From positions 60,056,564 to 60,120,563 of the forward strand of contig OY979718.1 in the NCBI GenBank assembly GCA_963855995.1: DNA of 64,000 nt, in the 5' to 3' direction. Made by a program: the position numbers and the translations under genes. The stretch comes from Muricea muricata. Taxonomy: Eukaryota > Cnidaria > Anthozoa > Malacalcyonacea > Plexauridae. Below the pieces are notes generated by a model. It did not search any database, was not told the origin of the DNA, and saw nothing but the letters and a program-made list of their open reading frames with translations. Below, one piece after another: positions 26,451-39,877 of the stretch; the first letter of the stretch is position 1; the number at the start of each line of letters is the position of its first letter.

Positions 26451-26458
26451 AACTCACT

Positions 26459-26650
26459 TAAAGACCAAACGTTAAAAATGTATCAAAGCTGTGTTGTTTA
26501 TGAATTCAAATGCCCTGGATGTAACGCTAACTACGTAGGAAAAACTGATTGCTGCCTGAACACCCTAATAAAAGAACATTCCTGTCATGACTCTTCCGAG
26601 ATATATAACCACATATGCAAAGAATATGCTCAAACCAAGCCCCAACGACG
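26459..26650 (+). mobile_element. Penelope-like element remnant (GIY-YIG endonuclease)
   Basis: The plus-strand frame around 26480-26600 reads MYQSCVVYEFKCPGCNANYV then GKT and, downstream, IKEHS. This is the Y-x-[FI]-x-C-x-x-C..Y-[VI]-G-x-T signature of the GIY-YIG endonuclease of Penelope-like retroelements. Only this domain survives and it is incomplete; the catalytic region beyond KEH is lost. Probably dead. Confidence 0.7.
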
Positions 26651-26823
26651 AAGATAGTAATATCAATTGTTCACTAAAACATATTTAACATTTATTAACA
26701 CTAAAATAATAGACAAATCAAAATACTGGTCAGTCTGATCTTTAATAGTTTTGCAAGAGTCTATTGCTATAAATGGATTGAAACCGTCACTGAAACCGTG
26801 GAATCGGCTGAAGCTTCGAAGGT

Positions 26824-27338
26824 AGGGCTGGGCGATTACCGATTACTTGGTATCGATTACGCCCGATACCAGACCTAAATCGAAAGTAATCGATACTAGA
26901 TACTACACTGTATCGAAAACCTTTTTCGATTACTTTTGGCGGTCATTTGTAGTAGAATTTTTTCCGTGTTTTTCTGTATTTATCAATTAAATGTAACGTC
27001 TTTATTAGTTTATTGAATTCGTCTCTATACCACAATTAGTGGAATTTTACACATGTTAAACGTTGACATGATGCTATTTTTATATAAAAATGTATAGCTT
27101 CTGAAAATAATCGACGGTATTGTTAAATCATTTGGTAACTTTTTGGAAATATATCGTTTCTGGTTGTTACAGTCAAAACGCTCTGTATTTTAAAGCCATC
27201 TCTTAAATGACTTACGCTTATTTTTTGGAAATTAGAGAAGTAATCGTTCAGTAATCGATAGCTCGATATTTCTCTCAAAAAGTAATCGTATCGTATCGAA
27301 ATCGATACTGCCGGACTGCCGATATCGTCCAGCCCATA
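26824..27338. mobile_element. MITE with GGGCTGG(G/A)CGAT ends
   Basis: Left TAGGGCTGGGCGATTACCGA, right complementary to TATGGGCTGGACGATATCGG. Interior rich in ATCGATAC/GTAATCG repeats near both ends. The end sequence resembles hAT-type MITEs, but I could not find an 8-bp duplication. About 515 bp, noncoding. Confidence 0.6.
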
Positions 27339-27898
27339 GAAATAAGATGAAAAGATCTATTTTGTGGGTAGCCGCCCGCGTTTGCTCTTAGACGTATTCG
27401 CACAGCGGTTATCGATCGCAATGATAAATACTTTATGTAAGGCATTTCAACACATTCCATGCCATGTGACCCCATGTGACTCGTGTTGATTGGTTTCATT
27501 GCTTACATATCGTTGAAATTTACTGGAAATCGCAAACTGTAAGCAAAAAATTATACTATACTTATATTACTGCTTATTTTGTGTCATTTGTATGGTATTT
27601 TATCGGTATTCAGAGGCATATAAACGTGAATACTCTTGTCCAAAACAAAGTGAATTTCTTCATATCGACACTATTTGTTTATATTTGGCTATCGTAGTAT
27701 TGATATATTTGAATTGTCACTCTATAAAGAGTAACAATTAAAAATGTATAAAAAATAAAATAGTAAATGTTCCCATTAGCCAACAAATGAAATATCAAAT
27801 TTGTCAAATCAACTGTCAATAAATCTGTAAATGTCTGTAATAACCTGTGACTGTAACAATGCTGGTTCAACATCCTCAACTTTTCCAGCAAGGTGCCA

Positions 27899-28152
27899 GT
27901 ATAGGCTACTGCTAGTAGAGGCTACTGCTAGTATAGGCTACTGCTAGTATAGGCTACTGCTAGTATAGGCTACTGCTAGTATAGGCTACTGCTAATATAG
28001 GCTACTGCTAGTATAGGCTACTGCTAGTACAGGCTACTGCTCGTATAGGCTACTGCTAGTATAGGCTTTTGCTAGCATAGGCTACTGCTAGCATAGGCTA
28101 CTGCTAGTATAGGCTACTGCTAGTATAGGCTACTGCTAGTATAGGCTACTGT
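27899..28152. repeat. Minisatellite, 16-bp unit, about 16 copies
   Basis: Direct tandem repeats of GTATAGGCTACTGCTA with scattered substitutions (AGAG, TACA, GCAT variants). No spacers, so not a CRISPR array. It lies about 380 bp upstream of the zinc-finger start codon. Confidence 0.95.
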
Positions 28153-28536
28153 ACTCACTGGATTGTTCTGAAGCATTTCCCTTTTGATCAATGTATTCAT
28201 GAAACCTTTGAGCATTTTAGACATTTTATAACAATTTGAAAGGTACAGATTTGGTTTTATTAGGTGAATGTTAACTGCTATAGTAAAAAATCAGATGCTC
28301 ACAGGCTTTGGGTGTCATTTCATTTCATGCACTAATAACACTGATAAGCACAGCTGTGTGTGTGGCTTCTTTATAAGGACCATTGATTTAGGATGAGACA
28401 ACCCTCCCCCACCCCCCCCCCGAATGTAGAGTTGGAATTGCTTTCCATGTTTAATATTTTTTTCTAACTTAATAACTTGACAGATCTGGCCTGGAAATTA
28501 TGCACTGTTTGTCCCATCATCCTCAAGCCCCATCTA

Positions 28537-29772
28537 ATGGCAAGTAACGATTTCCTATTTCCAAGTAATGTGGGTAACAATGAGAAAATGATGATTAGTA
28601 ACGATGAAAATATGATTATGATCACAAAAAACCAAATTGAAATGGAAGAAGAAAAAATTATGATGGAGAATGAAAAGCTTGCAAAGGAGAGTGAAGTTAT
28701 TAAAGGACAAGAATTGAACATTGCTGAAGAAAAAGAGAGAATTGTTAGGGAAGAAAATGAAATTGCAAAAAAGAAGGAGTGGATTGCAAGAGAGAGAGAG
28801 AAAATTGATATGGAGCAACAGAAGATAGCAAAATTAAAAGAAATAATCGAAAAAAGAGAAGAGAATGTAACAAAAGAAAAGCAAAGAAATAACCTAGAAG
28901 AGGGTGATTTTACTGAAGAAACAGATGAGGAAGAAGATGTAATTAAGGATGAGGAAGATGTAATCAGGCATGAGGAAGCCGTAACAAGACAAGAGGAAGC
29001 CGTAACAAGGCATGAGGAAGCCGTGATAAGACATGAGGAAGACTCAAAGGACAAAGATAAGCTTGACAAAGACGGCGAAAATAGATCATCAGTTCGACGT
29101 GCATACAAATGCAATGTGTGTGAAAAATCCTATTCTAAATTGCATCACATGAAGCGCCATTTGCTAAAACATTCTAATGATAGACAATTTAGGTGCGAAA
29201 CGTGTCATGGATCATTTTATACCATGTACGAGTTGAAAAACCACAAGAAAATGCACATTGAAGAAAGAAATTACAAGTGCAACGTTTGTGAGAAAACATT
29301 CAAGCTGCCTCGAAACCTCCTGTGCCACAGCAGAACGCACACAGGACTTAAACCACACAATTGTGATATATGTCAGCTAGCATTTTCAGATGCCCGAAGC
29401 TTGGTCGCTCATCAGTGGAAGCATGCTGGACAAGCTCCGTATAAATGTGATGCTTGCGAGAAATGCTTTTATTGGAAACGTGGTCTTGTGGACCACAAAC
29501 GAAAACACAGCGGTGAAAGACCTTATGAGTGTAGTGCTTGTGGCAAGACGTTTATTCGATCAGGTGACCTGTTATCGCACAGGGTGACCCACACAGAGGA
29601 AAGAAAATATCATTGCAGCGAGTGTGGAAGGTCATTTATGCGCTCGCATCATTTATCTCGCCACAAGAAAACACACACAGGTGAACGACCATTTAAGTGC
29701 GAAGAATGTGAAAAGGCGTTTTTTCATTCCTGGGAATTGAAAAAGCACATTGGAAAAAAGCACACGATGTGA
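28537..29772 (+). CDS. C2H2 zinc-finger protein with Glu/Lys-rich N-terminal helix
   Basis: 411 residues from the ATG at 28537; the frame is open a little further up, but without another ATG. A possible splice acceptor (TTGACAG) ends at 28483, so a 5' exon may exist. Residues 25-185 are very rich in Glu and Lys and should form a long charged helix or coiled coil; about 140-170 holds imperfect repeats of [HQ]EEAVTR. Residues 190-411 are eight C2H2 fingers of the CxxC-x12-HxxxH type with partial TGEKP-like linkers (HSGERPY, HTGERPF). This predicts a nuclear DNA-binding protein; the target and partners are unknown and I do not recognise an orthologue. The fingers lie in one uninterrupted exon. 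It is divergent from MED12 across a 2.5-kb repeat-filled spacer. AATAAA at 30147 could end the transcript. Confidence 0.9.
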   Translation: MASNDFLFPSNVGNNEKMMISNDENMIMITKNQIEMEEEKIMMENEKLAKESEVIKGQELNIAEEKERIVREENEIAKKKEWIAREREKIDMEQQKIAKLKEIIEKREENVTKEKQRNNLEEGDFTEETDEEEDVIKDEEDVIRHEEAVTRQEEAVTRHEEAVIRHEEDSKDKDKLDKDGENRSSVRRAYKCNVCEKSYSKLHHMKRHLLKHSNDRQFRCETCHGSFYTMYELKNHKKMHIEERNYKCNVCEKTFKLPRNLLCHSRTHTGLKPHNCDICQLAFSDARSLVAHQWKHAGQAPYKCDACEKCFYWKRGLVDHKRKHSGERPYECSACGKTFIRSGDLLSHRVTHTEERKYHCSECGRSFMRSHHLSRHKKTHTGERPFKCEECEKAFFHSWELKKHIGKKHTM

Positions 29773-31123
29773 TGCACATTAAGTTCGACACGGGACTTCT
29801 TTAAGTTTGGATTTTTCCATAACCTTTCATGTTATTAATTTAACTAGACAATGAGTAATAGCCGGTTCCTTTAGCACTTAGGATACGGTTTTAATTAATT
29901 AGCACCAGGCCAATTCTAAAACGATCTGATTTCGAAGGTTATCAGTTCTCAATACACCATGCATCACACTTGCCTGGTATTATACCTTGCCTTTAGGGTT
30001 TTGGTAGTATTTTATTCTATAATTTCAAAAGCAGGTTAGCTTAAGCCTCGATTAATTCAAAATTCCAAGCAAATTTTCGACGAGCTTTTTTGTCTCAAAT
30101 TGAACTACAAAAACTAAATGAGTGTGCTAAATTTCACCCGAGGTTTAATAAACGTTGAACCACTGCTTTGAAAAACTGACCTCAATGTATAACAATGGCA
30201 ATGCTCAAAAAAGAATATTCCTAGATTTATGGTTGGTATGGATTTATGGTAAAAAATATTCGCAATTAAATGATGGGCAGTTTCAATTACTGTGAAATTT
30301 TAGTGTATTTGGCTCGCTTCGCTCGCAGCAAGATTGGAAATTTCATTGTTTCGCTTGCCAAGGAGGCAAGTATTAGATAAGTGTAGTAAGATGTTACTAC
30401 TCGCGGCATGAAAGCTTTTTCTGAAGTATAATGTATAAATGCTAACAAAGATTGAATGAGAGATATGTCCAGGGTTTCTGGCGTGCGGTAAAAGATTATG
30501 TTGGTTATTCATGTATTGAAATATTCATCTGCACTGAACTATTTCATTATTCATTGTATTTTTTTCAAATTGAAAAGGCTAGATTTGAATCATTTGATCA
30601 GTCGCTTTTCTACTTTAATACAGATTAAACATATCTGATTGGTTAATCCGTTAATGATAGCAAAGCGGTTACGGAAGTCAAATTTTGTTCGACTGTCACT
30701 GAATAGTTTTGAAATTATTATTCACCCTTTTGTCATACAAATGCGCGTTCAGAATTTTATCATACAACGCTATACATTATTCAACCACGAAAATTTACAT
30801 ACGCTATGCTGTTAATATAAGTTGCTGATTTTAGAAATGAAATACTGACAATAGGCACGCCATTCAACAGCTCTGCGATTTGACAGGTGAAAATCGAAGA
30901 TCATATTACATAAGACTACAAGAAAGGTATTTGTTAAGAAGGAAGAACATTCATCTCGAAGCACATATTAATAGCAAAATATGCTTGGTTCAAGTGATTA
31001 TTAATGAAATGTCTGATGAGGAATGATCATAAAACCCTTGTTCTTGTCAACATACATGGCTTTATATTTGGAATAGCCGTCTGACACAGTTCGTCTCATC
31101 GTTTAGTGTATCTTCAAAATACA

Positions 31124-31126
31124 ATG
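31124..31126 (+). other. TRIM45: Candidate first coding exon end (ATG) of the TRIM45-like gene
   Basis: ATACAATG|GTGAGT places a start codon directly before a strong donor at 31127. The next acceptor (GATTTGTAG, ending 33269) joins it in phase to GAAGAAAAACG, giving M-EEKRDRPD before the Met at 33294. That frame is open, so translation may start here rather than at 33294. Inference only. Confidence 0.4.
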
Positions 31127-32933
31127 GTGAGTTTGTTTTCCGTGTAGCTGAAGTGCATTGGTAACGTAAAGCACTAATGTCGTCATATTTTTCTATTTCA
31201 TGTTTGCTGTTCGTGGCATTGTTGATTTATATGAAATGCGCGACGTTGCGCGCGTGTATATCGTTTATTTACATAGATGTAGAGGACAAGCAGACAGCAA
31301 AGGACAGCACGCGCGCCAGAATTAGATTGACGCATAATATGAATTTAGCTTTGTGATGAGTAGAGTTTACGCTCTGCCTTAGATCGAAACTGAATCTTAC
31401 CCGTACAGAAATCTTCCACTACACGCAGAAATCAGCAGAAATCAGGTCCCAACTGAAAAGCAATCAGTTTGAAAATCTCGCCTTTCTTAGACTATATAAA
31501 TATAAGTAATAGTTAATATAATATGAGAGACGGATCTGTATGGGTATTTACAAAAGTACGTAGCACGAACCATTTTTAATCCCCATACGAATCCGTCGCG
31601 ATTATTACTATTATAACTTACTTGAGAAATGCATGATTAAACAGAAGAATTTAATAATGACACCAACTATGCATTAATAACGTTGATACGGATTGTCTTT
31701 CGTCATTTTACTGAACTTTATTTGGGTTACGAATGCATATATGTGTGACTGAAATACTGCAATGTGATTAGTAGATAGACTTATTAATTATTCATGATTT
31801 CTCAAATATGATTAATCAATCATCAACAGTATGCTTTGTTGAATAAACAAAAACAAAAATAGAGCTCAGCTAGTTTTATCTAATGTCGTACTTGGGCTTG
31901 GCATTCGTGACCTGTTTTCTATCCTGCACTGTACATATAACACTAAGGCGAGCTGGAGTCTAGATTTGAAGTACAAGAAAAGAAGATGGATAGAAAAATT
32001 TTATTTATACACGCTGACTCCATCAACCGAAGCTGATTTCCACGAGGGGCAAGTGCTAAAATTAATAGTCTTGTAGCTATGTACGAAAATGTGATCACAT
32101 GGTATTTAGCGAGGATATTGGTAGACTATTCAGTTTAAATACTTATTACTCTATTACAACGTGTGAGTGGTGATTTTTTGGCGAAAAATTTTACTTTCTC
32201 TGATGTTTTTAGGAATAGAATTCCAAAGTTTTGCTCCGTCATACTCTTTTTCATACGATCAATTTGAAGTTTTGGTAAACGGAGACTTTGCGATATGTCT
32301 CGAAGATGATACTCAGTTTTCTCACTTTTATATGAAAATAAACCATAGAGGAACCAGCCCCTCCCAACGTACGCCCCTGCTATTGCTGTTATCTGTTTAA
32401 TGGTTTTGCGCCGTCGACGTTGTACCACGTGTATATCCATCTCTGTTATTGTTAAAATTGTTCGTGAATTATTAAACGGTGTTAACTACATTAATTGCTA
32501 TTACTTTGAGTATATTCACACTAAAGAGACTGGCTCAACACCGAAAAGCTAAACATTTTGTTATAAGTGTACACAAATATCGAGGTGCTGTAGTCAAACC
32601 CAGTTGCGAATAATTGTCTACACACTTGCACCGATATGCCCTTGTAGAGTTGACCTTGTAGAGTGACAAATCTCTGAGTCGTGCCGACTGTATCCAGTTT
32701 TGTTGTGTAAACAGTCCAGCGAGGGCCTGTGATTATATTCCGAGGGACAGCAATAGACTATACTATAGCAAACTCCGTTCAATTCTCGGTTCAAGCAATT
32801 TTTTAGGATAGCTTACCCAATGCAGACACACTCAGAGCAGGACTAACTAAAATCAATGTGTACGTTTGGTCTTGATTTCTGTGTAAAATGAATATTCATG
32901 TAAGTTCCCATGTTCTACACACCCAAAAATTAG

Positions 32934-33153
32934 CCAGAATGAACAACTTGTTGCAGGCTGATGAAAACAGCATTGAACAATATTTTGCTGCCAACATTGT
33001 TCTAGGATGTTAACAATACTGAACAACATTGTTGAGCCTGAATCAGGTGTAACAATGCTGTTTAATATTGTTAACAGCCTGAAACAATGTTGGCAGAAAA
33101 ATATTGTTCAATGCTGTTTTCATCAACTTGGAACAAGTTGTTCATTTTTTGCT
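32934..33153. repeat. 220-bp palindromic repeat (ACAATATTGTT-rich)
   Basis: AATGAACAACTTGTT, GATGAAAACAGCATTGAACA and TGCCAACATTGTT on the left recur inverted on the right, meeting near 33045. Foldback MITE-like sequence about 120 bp before the RING exon. Noncoding. Confidence 0.7.
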
Positions 33154-33269
33154 GTGATAGAAACGAAGAATTCTTGCCACAAGAACGTCATGTTACACAC
33201 ACTTTGTAGTAACTAAACAATGCAAACAATTTATAAACATTGAAATAATTCCTGTCAAATGATTTGTAG

Positions 33270-36193
<2,924 letters not shown>

Positions 36194-39100
36194 AAATATT
36201 TCAGTTTACAATATTGTTCTGCTTATTAAATGGATGTAAAAAGAAGAGAACATTACATTGTTCAATTGTAACAAATGTTAGGTCACCATTGTCATGTATA
36301 CATTTAAAACTTACCAAACTGAATATGACATAGTTACGTACTTCACTCCAACATACACAGGAGTTGCAAATACGTGTATCACTTGCAGAGTAAAAATATA
36401 TAAAGTTTTGAAGTTTTTTGGTGAATTCGATGTATTATGACTAGATGAAATAAAAATTGTATTGAAAATACATATTCGATTAAAACAAATAGTGAAAGTA
36501 TATCTGTTCGATCCATAATTAATAAGTTTAATCTCAACATTTTTATACAACGAAAATAAATTTTATGATATTAAATTGTTTCCGTTCAGTGCATGTTAAA
36601 TTTATCATCTCCATCATGAATGGCATTGCAATAATGTTTAAGCTAGTTGTTTAAGTGGAATGTGCCGATGGTTTACTGCAAGCTCAGCTATATTTCAAGC
36701 TTGCACTTGGCCAGGGGTACAACATACGAAGTATGATTTCCAGTGATTCCGAACTCCTAGCTAGTATTTTTAGTTTCAGTGTAAATTGCATGCAGGCTAT
36801 ACAAGTTGATAAAGATTGCATTTAACATGGAGGGGTCACGTGCTTACCTAGAATCACTGCGCGCTTAGTATTTCCAATGTCGCTTATCGCATTAAAAACA
36901 TAGAGCTCCTGGGTACGAGGCTGTCTGAGAAAATACCATGCAGAGTAGAAATTTAATTGTATAAAACGCAAACAAAGCTATTTACACTACAAAACATCAT
37001 TTGCTAATCCCGACAATTTTAAAATTTGTCTTAAGATACTTCTTACATATTCTGTAGTCAAGCAGCCCGTACTGGGCATATGTTTATTCAGGAAAGAGTT
37101 AGTAAATGCATTTGTAAAATGTAACTTAAAACCCGGGGCTAACATCGCTGCGATATTTCACGCCACAAGCCTAATCTATTTAGATCATGAGGTGACGGTG
37201 TCTCGAGTCAAACTTGCATTGGAAGTAATACTTCGCTCTTAAAGGGAAATGGCAACAAAAAATTTTATTGTCTCATTTGAAAGAGACTCTAAAACAATAA
37301 ACAGAAGTCTATTGCAAAATTTTTATATCTGTTTTACTTCGGTAGATATTCTCACCTAAATCAACGAACTGTCCACCATCTTAGATTAATTTTTCGCCTC
37401 ATTAACATGTTTTGGTGACGTCACAACACGAAAATCCTCCTAAATACCTACCAACAATCAAATATTGTTTGAAATCTTCTTAGTTCGTGCTGAAATCCGA
37501 AACACTTGCCGTACATGCGGTTATGAGAGCATATTAACTATTGTGTCGTAAGAAAAAAAATTGCGTGACCCCAGTTGTGACGTATCCTGCATATCCACAA
37601 ATATTCAAGATGGCGGACAACTAAAGACTTCAAGACAAAATATCTCACCAAATAAGGCAGATATAAAAATTCTGTTATAGACTTCTATATATTGTTTTGG
37701 AGTCTCTTTCAGATGAGACGATAAAACATTTTGTTGCCATTTCCCTTTAATGTAAATCATATGTTACTCGTATTAGTATATAAATACGTGGAAATATCAT
37801 TGATCTCCCGTATTACTAGAATGGAAATATTGTATTATCAATTGTCCAGGAATATTATTAGACCGTATTTGTGCAATGCGTAGTGCATTCTCCACGACAC
37901 CAGCCTTATTTGACAAAAAACGAACTGAAATGCATATCTTGTCTACATTAACACACACCGCGAAAGAAAACCAATTTTTTCTAATTAATCCACGGCCCAG
38001 AAATAGATATATTTTTCACATAAATGAAGAAGCGTGTGCATGCAGCTGCTAAATGACGTCAAGCAAAGAAAGGAGACGATTGATCTACTTATATTTTCAT
38101 AAGCTTAAAATAACTGTTTGTCAAGAATGGTTTATTTTCTAGTCGCATGAATACAATACAATAAAACGTCAAATGCAAAGACAAGTCTTTCTCGAGAGTA
38201 TATCTACAAGAGTATAAATATACGTACATATTTAACTATATATAGGCTCAAGAACCATATACGTTAGCGTGTGGGCGCCATGGTCGTACGTCATAGCGGT
38301 ATAATTAAGGCAGCACATACCACTCCTAGATTTCATGACATGTTGTTCGAAATGCGAAAGCGCGTTGAACTCTGTGCTCGTTAGTCACATCTTACTAATC
38401 AAAAGAATTGAAAATGCATGGTATGAAAATCGATGGTCCTTTTAGAAGTAGACTGTATGATGTATTTCACCATGTCTGACAAATCCGTAGATTTTGGGAA
38501 AATTTATATCCTTGAAGTCGGCAAATTCATTGTGTAGAAGACATGCCCGTACTGTAGATTTAATTTTTGCCCAGCATACGTTAAAATTTTTCTTTTTTCG
38601 CATTTCGCAAAATGTACACTTGTCTTTTTCAGTGTTTTTAGTCAGTTAGCTACGCGAATAAAATCATGTCTTGCCATAAGTTGCAAAAACCTTGTTATTT
38701 TGCCATTGCGTTGCCATAAACATGTCATACAGTTATACATATGAATCACATCGTATATAGTTAAAATACGTGCAGAGTGCAAAACTATAAGAAGCGGAAC
38801 AGTATAACGACTGGTTTAGAAATATGTGAAAATTTGAAGTATTCGTAAATAGCTTTTCCTGAGAAGAAAGTCTTGTTATATAGATTTATAATGCATTTCA
38901 TACAAAACTTTATGCTATGTCTTTTTTAACCAAATGAATACTTGGCTATGCGTTGCCGAGGAGTCGCACTTTTGAAACAATCTTAGTGCCTGTACACAAA
39001 TAATGCATGCAGTTAGAATATCGTCTATACGAATCGTATATAAGAGTTTTCGAATACACGATTTGTTAGTTTGTTGTATATTATATATGCCAATAAACTC

Positions 39101-39877
39101 ACAACTTGAATAATTTAAATTTAGCTTGATTTGTATAAAACGTTCAAAACCAAGTAGGTTTGCATTTTAATGTTGTTACAAATGATTTTTCATCTCACAG
39201 TAGTGATGCAGCTGTACGCTTCTAGTACATTTAAATACTCACGGACATCATAAGATGTAGAGCAATACACTTGTCTTAAGAATATTTGCATAAATTGTAA
39301 TATGTGTAGAATTTGAATGAAAGGAAGCACGATCTCATGTACCACACATGTACTACAATTTGGTAAAATAACATAGTCCAACAGCATTATTGTTTGTTAT
39401 CTAGCTATATATGGTTTATTTGCCTTTAGTTTGGACATACCTTTTTTAGTTTTGAGTCTAGACAGTTAAGTCTGCGTATTTACCGAGTTATATTTTTCTT
39501 GTACGCCCATCAGCGATTTGCATTTTTTTATGCAGCTGCCGTTTCTACGTGATATCGAAGATTCTATTGGCTTTTTGTACAAAAGCTCATTATACATACA
39601 ATAATTTGCACTATCGAACCTGCTAGGGAACAACTAAGCTTGCGTATGTATTAACAACGTTTAGATTTATCAATAGTTATCTTGTAACTTCTGCTTCACG
39701 TTTGAAAGACGTGCCTGGAAATTCAAAACCTTGAAGCGGTCTTTATTTGCCAAAACTTCGAACGATATCTATTGCAGCATAGGAAAAATACTTTAATCGT
39801 TAACGAAACATATAATTTAAAGATGTGTGACCAGGGAACGAAATAACGATTTAGCATTGCCCGGGACTAGAGAGAAC
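36194..39877. other. Intergenic stretch, no gene seen
   Basis: AT-rich, with polyadenylation hexamers near 36449 and 36555 for the TRIM45-like gene and a piggyBac-type MITE (37243-37746). 37750-39820 shows no domain-bearing frame; promoter or 5' exons of the 39878 gene may lie here but I cannot mark them. Confidence 0.6.
37243..37746. mobile_element. 504-bp piggyBac-like MITE with TTAA target duplication
   Basis: Ends AGGGAAATGGCAACAAAA and its inverse, with TTAA at 37239-37242 and 37747-37750. The inverted repeats run about 100 bp each (shared GACTCTAAAACAATA and TTTTTATATCTG-type segments). TTAA duplication is the piggyBac signature. Noncoding interior. Confidence 0.85.

Larger units (their letters stand above)
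29773..33269. other. Intergenic stretch between zinc-finger and TRIM45-like genes
   Basis: Apart from a candidate first TRIM45 exon near 31124 and a foldback repeat at 32934-33153, I see no coding signal. A short inverted match (GACGGATCTGTATGGG / CCCCATACGAATCCGTC) lies at about 31530-31605. Confidence 0.6.

Noticed and set aside
27899..28152. Regular repeats that could be taken for a CRISPR array
   Set aside because: Units are head-to-tail with no spacers and the DNA is animal.
28464..29114. Long minus-strand open frame rich in Ser and Phe opposite the zinc-finger head
   Set aside because: It is the mirror of the Glu/Lys-rich plus-strand helix (GAA/AAA codons read as TTC/TTT); no domain and no independent support.
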